Below are positions 18,622-25,837 of a stretch of DNA of 64,000 nucleotides, one piece after another (the first letter of the stretch is position 1; each line of letters opens with the position of its first letter). Under the pieces are notes generated by a model. It was not told the origin of the DNA. It made no database searches and saw only the letters and a list, made by a program, of their open reading frames with translations. The DNA is taken from positions 23,134 through 87,133 of the forward strand of contig NZ_AUJP01000021.1 of NCBI RefSeq assembly GCF_000424285.1, given 5' to 3'. This DNA is from Butyrivibrio sp. MB2005 (lineage in GTDB: Bacteria; Bacillota; Clostridia; Lachnospirales; Lachnospiraceae). Both the position numbers and the translations under genes were made by a program.

Positions 18622-19329
18622 TTAACTTTTTCTGGTGGCTATTTTAAGGCTTTTCAGGTACTCCTTCTGCTCCGGAGTAATCCTGTAGCTTTCGATTGAT
18701 TTTTGAATTGCCTTGTTGTGAGTCCAGACATCAAGCTTCTTATTCTCAATAAACGGGATTATGGAATCATACTGCTTTGCCAGAGCTGTGGCAAAATACC
18801 AGGCGATCATCATATTGATATAATACTCATCAGTGCGCACCTTTGCCACCATCTCGGGATATTTCATATCAAAATCATCATCCAGAAAATGCTCCATAAG
18901 CATGCCGATGGCAAAGCGGACAGTATAGGTCTTATCTGATACTATCCACTCATCTATCTTTTTTAGAAGCTCTTCCTTATGCTTTTTTAAAATCTTGGGT
19001 GACATCTGATCGCAGGTAGCCCAGTTATCAACATAAGGCAAAAACTGACAGAGCTTTTCCATGCACAGATCGTAATCCTTCATGCCGGATATAATGAAGG
19101 CCTGAAGCTGGTTTTCATCAAAATATTTATGGGGAAGGTCATCTAAAAATTCATCGATGCCATCTGCCTTAGCATATTGTTTTGCCAGCTTTCTAAGCTC
19201 CGGAGTTCTGACACCTATCATGTCATCCGGATTTGTTCCGGGAATAAGCTTTACCTGAAAATCTCTGTATTTAATGTCCTGATGCTTAAATAATTCTTCT
19301 CTGATTTCGTCAGTTATCATGGGCTTCAT
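18622..19329 (-). CDS. DNA alkylation repair protein, AlkD-like HEAT-repeat fold
   Basis: A 235-aa all-helical protein of the AlkD family, which removes bulky or cationic alkylated bases. The conserved segments YFDENQLQAFIISGM and VDNWATCDQMSP (Trp/Asp of the lesion-facing surface) followed by TYTVRFAIGMLMEHFL match the family core. Many relatives in Lachnospiraceae are called only DNA alkylation repair protein, and function is predicted. GGAGG stands 5 nt before the ATG at 19329. Confidence 0.88.
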   Translation of the reverse strand: MKPMITDEIREELFKHQDIKYRDFQVKLIPGTNPDDMIGVRTPELRKLAKQYAKADGIDEFLDDLPHKYFDENQLQAFIISGMKDYDLCMEKLCQFLPYVDNWATCDQMSPKILKKHKEELLKKIDEWIVSDKTYTVRFAIGMLMEHFLDDDFDMKYPEMVAKVRTDEYYINMMIAWYFATALAKQYDSIIPFIENKKLDVWTHNKAIQKSIESYRITPEQKEYLKSLKIATRKS

Positions 19330-19350
19330 CTATACCTCCACTTTTTTCAC

Positions 19351-19448
19351 AAGGAAGTTCTGCTCTCGCATGCAAGCATGCTCGCCAGAACAACAGTCGT
19401 CTCTAAACTCGAACTTCCTTAGCAGTCGTTCTCGTTAAGAGAACGACT
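19351..19448. repeat. Nested inverted repeats overlapping the 3' end of rlmD
   Basis: AAGGAAGTTC at 19351-19360 is the exact inverse of 19411-19420, with GTTCTG/CAGAAC and GCATGC/GCATGC pairing between. Next to it AGTCGTTCTC (19424-19433) and GAGAACGACT (19439-19448) form a perfect 10-bp hairpin with a 5-nt loop inside the last codons of the methyltransferase gene. No clear U-run follows, so a terminator role is uncertain. Confidence 0.55.
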
Positions 19449-20695
19449 GTTTCAACACTCCTGGTGTGGGCAAACATGTCCACGGGGATGATGCGTTTTG
19501 CGACGTAGCCGTTTTTGGTCATGAATTCAAGGTCGCGGGCAAGAGTGTCGGGACTGCAGGATACATAGACAACTCTGTCGGGAGCGAGTTTAAACATGGA
19601 CTCCATGAAAACCTCGGTGGAACCGGCACGAGGGGGATCCATGAAGACAACGTCCACCTTCTCGCCTGCTTCTGCCATCTGAACCATGAATTTGCTGGCA
19701 TCGTTCTCGTAGATATCTATATTCTTAATTTCGTTCATTCTTGCATTTAATCTCGCATCACGAACAGCATCCTTATTGAGCTCAACGCCAATGACTTCCT
19801 TGGCTTTAGGGCTTGCGATGATGCCGATGGTACCAACTCCACAGTAGCAATCGAGAGCTGTTTCTTTGCCTGTAAGGCCTGCCAGCTCAACTGCCTTGGA
19901 ATAAAGTTTCTCAGTCTGAACAGGATTTACCTGATAGAAAGACTTAGGAGAAATCTTGAATTTCATTCCGCAAACTGTATCGTAGATGAATCCGGGACCA
20001 TAAATTGTCTTCTCCTTATCGCCCAGAATCATGCTTGTATGCTTGTCATTTACATTTATAACAATGGTTGTGATCTCAGGATGCTCCTTCAAAAGAGCCT
20101 TCACAAAATTATTCTTGGAAGGCAGAATCGGAGATGTGAGCACAAGAACAACCATTATTTCTCCGGTATTATGACCGACTCTTATAAGGACATGACGAAG
20201 AAGGCCATATCCATTATCCTCATCATAGGTCTTGATCTTGAAGGACCTTAGCATTCCTCTGATTGTTGCAATGATGGCATCGGCCTTTTCATTCTCAAGA
20301 AGACATGCGTCAATGGGCACAACATCATGGGTTCCTTCTTTATAAATTCCAGACTGGGGATTGCCCTTCTTATCATGAGTGAAAACCGCATGAACCTTAC
20401 ACCTGTAATGATCAGGATCATCCATGGCCATGAAGGGCTCGACCTTTCCAAACTTGCCAAGCATCTCCTCCATCTTCTCCTGCTTGATGGCGATCTGCTT
20501 CTTGTAAGGCATATCAATCATCTGGCAACCGCCGCACTTCTTGGAATAAGGGCAGCGACTCTTTTGTGCCTGTTTTGCGTCCCCGGCTTTGCCTGGTCTG
20601 CCGGTTCTCCCTGGTACAGCCGGTTTCCTGCGATTATCGGTTTTTTTACCGGTGACGCCGGCCTTATTACCTGCTCTGTTAAACTTCTTTTCCAT
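19403..20695 (-). CDS. rlmD: 23S rRNA (uracil-5-)-methyltransferase, RumA/RlmD-like
   Basis: A SAM-dependent RNA m5U methyltransferase of the TrmA/RlmD family, 430 aa. The usual N-terminal TRAM domain is missing; it is replaced by a lysine/arginine-rich tail of ~45 residues. Iron-sulfur ligands are seen as CPYSKKCGGC (Cys48, 54, 57). The SAM site is ALDCYCGVGTIGI, the motif VVFMDPPRAGS follows, and the catalytic cysteine is in VYVSCSPDTLARDL. The start at 20695 has GAGG 7 nt upstream; the 12-residue longer form is unlikely. Whether it modifies U1939, U747 or both cannot be told. The last codons overlap a hairpin. Confidence 0.9.
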   Translation of the reverse strand: MEKKFNRAGNKAGVTGKKTDNRRKPAVPGRTGRPGKAGDAKQAQKSRCPYSKKCGGCQMIDMPYKKQIAIKQEKMEEMLGKFGKVEPFMAMDDPDHYRCKVHAVFTHDKKGNPQSGIYKEGTHDVVPIDACLLENEKADAIIATIRGMLRSFKIKTYDEDNGYGLLRHVLIRVGHNTGEIMVVLVLTSPILPSKNNFVKALLKEHPEITTIVINVNDKHTSMILGDKEKTIYGPGFIYDTVCGMKFKISPKSFYQVNPVQTEKLYSKAVELAGLTGKETALDCYCGVGTIGIIASPKAKEVIGVELNKDAVRDARLNARMNEIKNIDIYENDASKFMVQMAEAGEKVDVVFMDPPRAGSTEVFMESMFKLAPDRVVYVSCSPDTLARDLEFMTKNGYVAKRIIPVDMFAHTRSVETVVLLTRTTAKEVRV

Positions 20696-20713
20696 AAATC
20701 TACCTCTATAGAC

Positions 20714-20746
20714 ACAAAACCTCCGGAACAACTTCTGCTCCAGAGG
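20714..20746 (-). terminator. Probable terminator after the 103-aa gene
   Basis: Reading leftward CCTCTGGAGCA pairs with TGTTCCGGAGG (two wobbles or mismatches, 5-nt loop) and is followed by TTTTGTG, just 7 bp past the stop of the next gene upstream. Confidence 0.45.
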
Positions 20747-20753
20747 CCATTAA

Positions 20754-21065
20754 TTACTTCTTTTTCTTTCCGTTTTTATCTTTTTTGTGTTCACCAAAAT
20801 CTCTGAGCTTAATATCCTCAAGTCCTGAAACCAGGTCTCTGGCTCTCTCAACATCTGCTCTGTTTATGCGGATGGTGCAATAAATTTTATTCTTGTTACC
20901 ACCAAAGAGCTTCTGTAAAAATGACTGCTCATGCCAGTCGATGTAGTAAGATATACGGTTTGCTAAAAACCTCTCCTCAAGTGTCTTCTTGCTCTCTCTG
21001 CTGTAAACTCTGCAAAAAGATACTTCATTATTAAAAACCTGATCGTCCTGAATGATTGATGACAT
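20754..21065 (-). CDS. Conserved-looking 103-aa cytoplasmic protein, function unknown
   Basis: I do not assign a family with confidence. The core ERFLANRISYYIDWHEQSF followed by IYCTIRINRADVERARDLVS suggests a small alpha/beta ferredoxin-like fold of the kind seen in DUF2007-type putative signal proteins, with a very basic tail (GEHKKDKNGKKKK). It has no signal peptide or membrane segment. AGAGG lies 8 nt before the ATG. It is upstream of rlmD on the same strand, separated by a likely terminator. Confidence 0.6.
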   Translation of the reverse strand: MSSIIQDDQVFNNEVSFCRVYSRESKKTLEERFLANRISYYIDWHEQSFLQKLFGGNKNKIYCTIRINRADVERARDLVSGLEDIKLRDFGEHKKDKNGKKKK

Positions 21066-21147
21066 GCTAAAAACCTCTTAATTTTCTAATGTTTCGAAAA
21101 CATTTTACACTATCCGCATCTGATTTGTAAATGAAAATGATAACCAC

Positions 21148-21180
21148 CACATCACAAATAACCCATACACATCACAAATA
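21148..21180. repeat. Two 13-bp direct repeats, 20-bp period
   Basis: CACATCACAAATA occurs at 21148-21160 and again at 21168-21180, in the ~290-bp divergent region between the 103-aa gene and the plus-strand gene at 21354. A 20-bp period places both copies on the same DNA face, as for a pair of operator half-sites. No other clear feature was seen in this gap. Confidence 0.5.
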
Positions 21181-21353
21181 GCAACAATTTATGATAAACC
21201 GCCAACTTTTACACATACTTAATTTTATTTATCATCTTTTCATTTGATACTTTAAACATTCAGGTGTAAAAATTAATTAGAGGTACTATGTAACGGCATG
21301 GATGCTGTTTTTCCCGGAAAATACTTTTTCCGCAGATCAAAGGAGTGATATCT

Positions 21354-22148
21354 ATGGGAATAAACGTAAATATGGATTATTCCACCTTATTTAGCAGTAT
21401 GTCCGGCGCTTCTTCATCCAACAATTATTTATCGGGTTTATCAGGAATGCTTTCCGACTATTCTTCCATCAAAAACGGAAGCTACGGTAAGCTTGTTTCT
21501 GCATATTATAAAAAGATCGACGGAGAGAATTCTTCATCAAAAGCTGATGACAGCAAGGACGCAAAAGCTGCTGAGAAATCAAAATCACAGCAGGCAGCTG
21601 CAGAGAAAAAGAAATATTCTTCAATAGCATCAAGTGCAAATGCTCTTGAAGAATCCGCTGAGAAGCTGACCAATTCAGGTGCTGATTCCATTTTTGAAAA
21701 AGCATGGAAGACAAAAACCGATGCTGATGGCAACACATCTCAGGTCTATGACTACAACGAAGAAAAAATCGTGTCGGCTGTATCTGATTTCGTAAACAAG
21801 TACAACAGCCTTGTGTCTGCTTCTGCTGATGCGTCAGATACAAACACCAGCACCAGAACTTCCTACATGTCAAAGATTACCTATTCCTTCAAGGATGAGC
21901 TCAGCTCCATCGGAATCTCAGTATCCGACAAGGGTAAGCTCTCTCTCGACAAGGACAAGATGAAGGAAGTTGGAATGGAATCTGTAAAAAATATCCTTGG
22001 AAACCGCAGCGGATATGCATATCAGATGTCTTCCTCCGCATCTTCCATCGAGAGCGCCGCTTCAAAAGCAGCAAGCAACAGCTCAACCTATTCCAAGTCA
22101 GGCAGCGTAACACCTGACTACTCATCCATAATGGATTCGTTCATTTAA
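21354..22148 (+). CDS. Serine/alanine-rich coiled protein with FliD C-terminal-like segment
   Basis: A 264-aa protein without signal peptide. A Ser/Asn-rich start (MGINVNMDYSTLFSSMSGAS), a lysine/alanine/glutamate-rich middle (~55-90), then helical segments ending in SLDKDKMKEVGMESVKNILG. The ISVSDKGKLSLDKDKMKE pattern is characteristic of the C-terminal domain of the flagellar cap protein FliD, but the protein is too short and lacks the FliD N-terminus. Similar stand-alone proteins occur in Lachnospiraceae; role unknown, possibly surface or flagellum related. The GTG at 21345 was rejected in favour of the ATG at 21354 with AAGGAGTG 6 nt upstream. Confidence 0.65.
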   Translation: MGINVNMDYSTLFSSMSGASSSNNYLSGLSGMLSDYSSIKNGSYGKLVSAYYKKIDGENSSSKADDSKDAKAAEKSKSQQAAAEKKKYSSIASSANALEESAEKLTNSGADSIFEKAWKTKTDADGNTSQVYDYNEEKIVSAVSDFVNKYNSLVSASADASDTNTSTRTSYMSKITYSFKDELSSIGISVSDKGKLSLDKDKMKEVGMESVKNILGNRSGYAYQMSSSASSIESAASKAASNSSTYSKSGSVTPDYSSIMDSFI

Positions 22149-22192
22149 ACGATTAGAGCATATGCTCTTTTCTCATAGAACCTATATGCCAT

Positions 22193-22237
22193 AAAGTAAA
22201 GTCCTCACAGCCACAAGGTTGTGGGGACTTTACTTTT
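22193..22237 (+). terminator. Intrinsic terminator of the FliD-tail-like gene
   Basis: AAAGTAAAGTCC pairs perfectly with GGACTTTACTTT (inner CACA/TGTG also pairs) and a TTTT run follows. A second palindrome, AGAGCATATGCTCT with TTTTC after it, lies at ~22155-22172, so termination may be double. Confidence 0.8.
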
Positions 22238-22260
22238 AAATACATCTCAAGACATAAACA

Positions 22261-22283
22261 GGGCTGCCATCAATTGGCAGCCC
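22261..22283 (-). terminator. Intrinsic terminator of the GH3-like gene
   Basis: GGGCTGCCA/TGGCAGCCC, a perfect 9-bp stem with a 5-nt loop, 23 bp past the GH3-like stop. Leftward it is followed by TGTTTATG, a modest U-rich tail. Confidence 0.6.
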
Positions 22284-22306
22284 TTTAATATTCTCTACCT
22301 CCGCCA

Positions 22307-23596
22307 TCACTCTGATGCGATCTCATCTACTCTGCTGGCGTATTTTACTCTGTAAATTCTGGTCAGTGACTCGTTGATTCTGTCTTCACTGATAACGCCG
22401 CTCTGAACAGCTGCCAGAACTCCGTTATAGGATTCCTCGAAGTTGCCGGGAATGAAGATCATGTCTGCTCCTGCCTGAATTGCTGCAACTGCTGCATCAC
22501 CGTCTGAATATCTCTCAAGAATGGTCTCATCGCTGAGGGTATCTGTGATGATGACGCCCTGGTAACCAAGCTGACCTCTGAGAAGATCTGTAACTACTGC
22601 GCTGCTGAGGCATGAAGGTGTGTCGTCCTGAGTGATGCCTGATGAAGCTGATGCGCAAACCATGATCATATCAGCGCCTGCGTCGATTCCTGCCTTGAAA
22701 GGAGCAAGGATGTCTGCCATGCCCTCTGCTGTAGTTCCGCTGTCTGATATCTCAGGGAAAAACTGAAGGCAAGAGGAAACGCCATAGGTATCAAGTCCCG
22801 TAACTGTCTGAGCTACCATGCTTGAAACCACTGCCTGGTCAGTACCAAAGGACTGCTCGCTGTCTGAAAGGTTCGCATTTATACCAAAATTCAGATTGAA
22901 TCCATATCTGTTAAGGTAATTTGAAACTGTCTCTGCTGTCTCGTGAGCCTTCTCGGGGCTGCCCTCTGCTGCAAGCTGTGAAGGTGAAGCAGGCATATCA
23001 AGTGAAAGTCCGCTGGCAACCTTGCTTCCGCTGCCACCAACCTCTGATGTAGCGATGAAAAGCGGATACTTACTCATGTTAACAGTTGATGAAATCATAT
23101 CTGTAAGCTGTGCTTCATCCTTGATATTCTTGGTGCTGTAGTAGATACCGCCAACAGCATACTTAGAAAGTGCATCCTGTGTAGCGTTGCCTGCCTTGAT
23201 AACGGCATCGGCACCTGTAAGCTGCTCAGGTGAGATCATGAAAAGACCTGCAACCTTGTCCTCAAGAGGCATCTCTGAAAGGCAAGTATCAACAATGGTA
23301 TCAAGCATATTTTCAGTACTGGATACCTCTGCCTCAGTGATGTTCTCATCCGGCGAAGACACTGCAGCCGGCTCTGCCTCTACTTTGGAAGCCTCAAGTG
23401 AAGCCTCGTAGGAAGCATTCATCTCCTGTATAAATCCTGTAGCCTTGGAAATTCCTAACGCGATAACCGCAACGAAAACTATAACAAAAACTCCCATGAC
23501 GGAATATGCGATGATCTGGCTTCTAATTCTGCGCTGCCTTCTGATCTCACGTCTCTCATCACGCTCAGAGCTACTAATTCTATCTCTATCTTCCAT
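22307..23596 (-). CDS. Membrane-anchored GH3-fold protein with degenerate active site
   Basis: A 429-aa protein: basic cytoplasmic start, one membrane helix (~27-49), linker, then a GH3 N-terminal-type barrel like NagZ beta-N-acetylhexosaminidase (~100-425). Segment VIITDTLSD keeps the nucleophile position (Asp352). The acid/base loop KHFPGHGxxxxDSH of active NagZ is replaced by LQFFPEISDSG (277-287), with no histidine, and the sugar-binding DQEGGRV motif reads TSEVGGSGSKV. It is therefore probably inactive or altered in substrate. The ATG at 23596 with GGGGAGG upstream is preferred to the upstream extension. A TATACT -10-like site is at 23638-23643 (leftward). Confidence 0.85.
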   Translation of the reverse strand: MEDRDRISSSERDERREIRRQRRIRSQIIAYSVMGVFVIVFVAVIALGISKATGFIQEMNASYEASLEASKVEAEPAAVSSPDENITEAEVSSTENMLDTIVDTCLSEMPLEDKVAGLFMISPEQLTGADAVIKAGNATQDALSKYAVGGIYYSTKNIKDEAQLTDMISSTVNMSKYPLFIATSEVGGSGSKVASGLSLDMPASPSQLAAEGSPEKAHETAETVSNYLNRYGFNLNFGINANLSDSEQSFGTDQAVVSSMVAQTVTGLDTYGVSSCLQFFPEISDSGTTAEGMADILAPFKAGIDAGADMIMVCASASSGITQDDTPSCLSSAVVTDLLRGQLGYQGVIITDTLSDETILERYSDGDAAVAAIQAGADMIFIPGNFEESYNGVLAAVQSGVISEDRINESLTRIYRVKYASRVDEIASE

Positions 23597-23804
23597 ACAT
23601 CCTCCCCTATGGAATCCACCCAAAAAACTTACCTAGAGTATAGCATAGGAAAAACACAAATTCTACCCAAACATAGATACGAAACCACTAAATATAGTAT
23701 GGAAAACCATATATATGGTGCCTAAAATTCCAGCGAAAAATATGTTTTCAAAAAGCAATAATTTCATATCGTTTAACCGAACATGCCCCTACATTTTTTA
23801 CAAT

Positions 23805-23851
23805 AAAAAAACGTAAGGGCGAATGATCTTTTTCTACCATTCGCCCTTACG
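23805..23851 (-). terminator. Intrinsic terminator of the non-coding RNA
   Basis: CGTAAGGGCGAATG and CATTCGCCCTTACG form a perfect 14-bp stem with a 12-nt loop, followed leftward by seven Ts. TTTTC on the other side means it could work in both directions. Confidence 0.9.
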
Positions 23852-24168
23852 CCTTTTCAAATTGTTCGTTGTCCAATGGACTTACCTCCAAATTCTCAAC
23901 CCTGCTCTTTCCATTAACCTTTGCACTCGTATGCTGTGACGGTTAGCTCGACGACTAATTCTTCGCCACTATGTCATGTACTCGAACTTGTTGTGATGGA
24001 ATTACTCACTATTGTTGTGGTTAAACTAATTTGCTCGGTGGACTGTACCTTCCTTTCCGAAACTAATTAAAAACTTAATTTACAGTTCTAACTTATGTTC
24101 CCTTTGGACCGTACCTCCCTTTCTTTCAGCCACCCGCTGAAGTATTTAAGATGTATCTCGTTTATTTA
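23805..24168 (-). ncRNA. Probable independent non-coding RNA, about 360 nt, unknown family
   Basis: Between glyA and the GH3-like gene there is no credible ORF, but a perfect promoter (24176-24204) and a perfect terminator (23805-23851) bracket a leftward transcript. Inside it a 13-15-nt motif occurs three times: GGGAGGTACGGTCCA (24105-24119), GGAAGGTACAGTCCA (24039-24053) and GGAGGTAAGTCCA (23877-23889). Each looks like a Shine-Dalgarno sequence without a suitable start codon. Local hairpins include TTCAGC/GCTGAA near the 5' end and GTCC-ATT-GGAC near the 3' end. It contains no RNase P, tmRNA or glycine-riboswitch core that I can recognise. The 23597-23804 stretch next to it holds only short palindromes. 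Confidence 0.7.
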
Positions 24169-24175
24169 TGTTTGT

Positions 24176-24204
24176 AGTATACCCTCGCCATAGTAATTTG
24201 TCAA
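24176..24204 (-). promoter_or_regulatory. Consensus sigma-A promoter of the non-coding RNA
   Basis: Leftward TTGACA, 17-bp spacer, TATACT: 11 of 12 bases match consensus with ideal spacing. It lies 160 bp beyond the glyA terminator, and no gene other than the RNA region lies downstream before the 14-bp terminator. Confidence 0.85.
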
Positions 24205-24363
24205 TACACTTTTTGAAAATTCTTCTTTTATTTTGATTATTTGCCGGTTATTAATTGTTTTTCTGATAAATTGTCGCAATCATATATAATTTATATACAA
24301 TTCAAAATACCGAATTTTTCTTTTACATGAATGAAAATACAAATCCTGAAAAAGCCCCGAAAT

Positions 24364-24396
24364 AAAAAGACTACCCGTATAATGTACCGGGTAGTC
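24364..24396 (-). terminator. Intrinsic terminator of glyA
   Basis: GACTACCCG/CGGGTAGTC, a perfect 9-bp stem with a 10-nt loop, followed leftward by TTTTT, 40 bp after the glyA stop. Confidence 0.88.
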
Positions 24397-24435
24397 TCAT
24401 AACCACAATATCTATTAAATTTATGCTTAAATTTA

Positions 24436-25674
24436 TCAAATAAGAGGATATTTTTTCGTTAACTCGTCAATAATTTTTCTTGCTTCGTCGTTCTTTTCAC
24501 CCTTGCCCTTGATGACGATGGAAATAGCCTCAGCGATTCTGTCCATATCATCTTCCTTCATGCCACGAGTGGTAACAGCAGGTGTTCCGAGACGGATTCC
24601 GCTTGTAACGAAGGGTGACTGCTTTTCATTGGGTATTGTATTCTTGTTAGCTGTGATGTGTGCATCGTCAAGCCATGTCTCAACGTCCTTACCTGTAAGG
24701 TCGAAGTTGGTCAGATCGATGAGCATCAGATGGTTATCTGTACCGCCTGAAACGATCTGAACGCCTCTCTTCATAAGGCCTTCGCTGAGTGCCTTTGCGT
24801 TCTTTACGATCTGCTTCTGATATTCTACGAATGAAGGATCAAGTGCTTCCTTGAAGCATACAGCCTTAGCAGCAACCACATGCTCTAAAGGACCGCCCTG
24901 GATTCCCGGGAAAACAGCCTTGTTGAACTTGTACTTATCCTGTGCTGCCTGATTCCAAAGAATGAGACCGCCTCTGGGGCCGCGAAGTGTTTTATGTGTT
25001 GTGGTAGTAACAACATCTGCATAAGGGAATGGACTGGGATGAACACCTGCAGCAACAAGTCCCGCAATGTGAGCGATATCTGCCATAAGTACAGCGCCGC
25101 AAGCATCTGCTGCCTCTCTGAACTTAGCAAAATCAATTGTTCTGCAATATGCTGATGCACCTGCGATGATGAGCTTGGGCTGATGTTCCTTTGCAAGTCT
25201 GATAACCTCGTCGTAATCGATGAATCCGTTCTCATCTACGCCATAAGCCACAACATTGTAATATGTACCTGAGATATTTGCCGGACTTCCGTGTGAAAGG
25301 TGACCACCCTGACTGAGATTCATACCAAGAATAGTGTCACCGGGCTTTAAAAGAGCAAACTGAACTGCCAGATTGGCCTGTGCTCCTGAGTGGGGCTGAA
25401 CATTTGCATAGTCGCAGTGGAAAAGCTCCTTGGCTCTGTCTCTTGCGATGTTCTCTACCTTATCAACTACCTGACATCCGCCGTAGTAACGCTTTCCGGG
25501 AAGACCCTCAGCATACTTGTTGGTAAGAGGGCTGCCCATAGCTGCCATAACTGCCTTACTTACCCAGTTCTCAGATGCGATCAGCTCGATGTGATCATTC
25601 TGACGCGCCATCTCCTCCTCGATGAGAGCAGCGATTTCCGCATCAACATTCTTAACTTCGTCCAATGAATACAT
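24436..25674 (-). CDS. glyA: Serine hydroxymethyltransferase
   Basis: A PLP enzyme that interconverts serine and glycine while loading tetrahydrofolate with a one-carbon unit. The 412-aa protein has the family signatures [22 protein letters not shown] and the PLP-lysine motif [16 protein letters not shown] (Schiff-base Lys). It stands alone with its own consensus promoter at 25733-25761 and terminator at 24364-24396, so it is a single-gene unit. No glycine, SAM or THF riboswitch was seen in its short leader. Confidence 0.97.
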   Translation of the reverse strand: MYSLDEVKNVDAEIAALIEEEMARQNDHIELIASENWVSKAVMAAMGSPLTNKYAEGLPGKRYYGGCQVVDKVENIARDRAKELFHCDYANVQPHSGAQANLAVQFALLKPGDTILGMNLSQGGHLSHGSPANISGTYYNVVAYGVDENGFIDYDEVIRLAKEHQPKLIIAGASAYCRTIDFAKFREAADACGAVLMADIAHIAGLVAAGVHPSPFPYADVVTTTTHKTLRGPRGGLILWNQAAQDKYKFNKAVFPGIQGGPLEHVVAAKAVCFKEALDPSFVEYQKQIVKNAKALSEGLMKRGVQIVSGGTDNHLMLIDLTNFDLTGKDVETWLDDAHITANKNTIPNEKQSPFVTSGIRLGTPAVTTRGMKEDDMDRIAEAISIVIKGKGEKNDEARKIIDELTKKYPLI

Positions 25675-25732
25675 ACCCGTTCTCCTCTTTCTAATTTTGA
25701 CAATTTAAAGTGCTAAAGCAAACTTGTGTTGT

Positions 25733-25761
25733 ATCATAGCATATTATTTTTTTAGTGTCAA
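25733..25761 (-). promoter_or_regulatory. Sigma-A promoter of glyA
   Basis: Leftward TTGACA, 17-bp spacer, TATGAT; about 60 bp upstream of the glyA ATG, which has AGAGGAG nearby. The -35 starts directly after the U-run of the terminator of the gene upstream. Confidence 0.8.
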
Positions 25762-25764
25762 AAT

Positions 25765-25808
25765 AAAAAAGCTGCCTCCATGCCATTTTTAGCAATGCGA
25801 CAGCTTTT
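25765..25808 (-). terminator. Terminator of the hybrid-kinase operon
   Basis: AAAAGCTG/CAGCTTTT with an imperfectly paired inner part (GCAT/ATGG-like) and six Ts leftward, 30 bp past the stop of the hybrid kinase. Confidence 0.7.
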
Positions 25809-25837
25809 CAGATTTTCATATAAACAAATGTCCCTTA

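Noticed and set aside
22307..23596. Calling the GH3 protein an active beta-N-acetylhexosaminidase (nagZ)
   Set aside because: The histidine acid/base loop and the sugar-binding Asp/Arg motif are not conserved.
23850..23880. A 9-codon TTG ORF (MDNEQFEKA) behind the third Shine-Dalgarno-like motif of the RNA
   Set aside because: The other two motifs have no start codon nearby and the peptide has no recognisable feature; chance is more likely.
23805..24168. The RNA as RNase P RNA, tmRNA or a glycine riboswitch for glyA
   Set aside because: The conserved cores of those RNAs are not found, and the RNA lies downstream of glyA with its own promoter.
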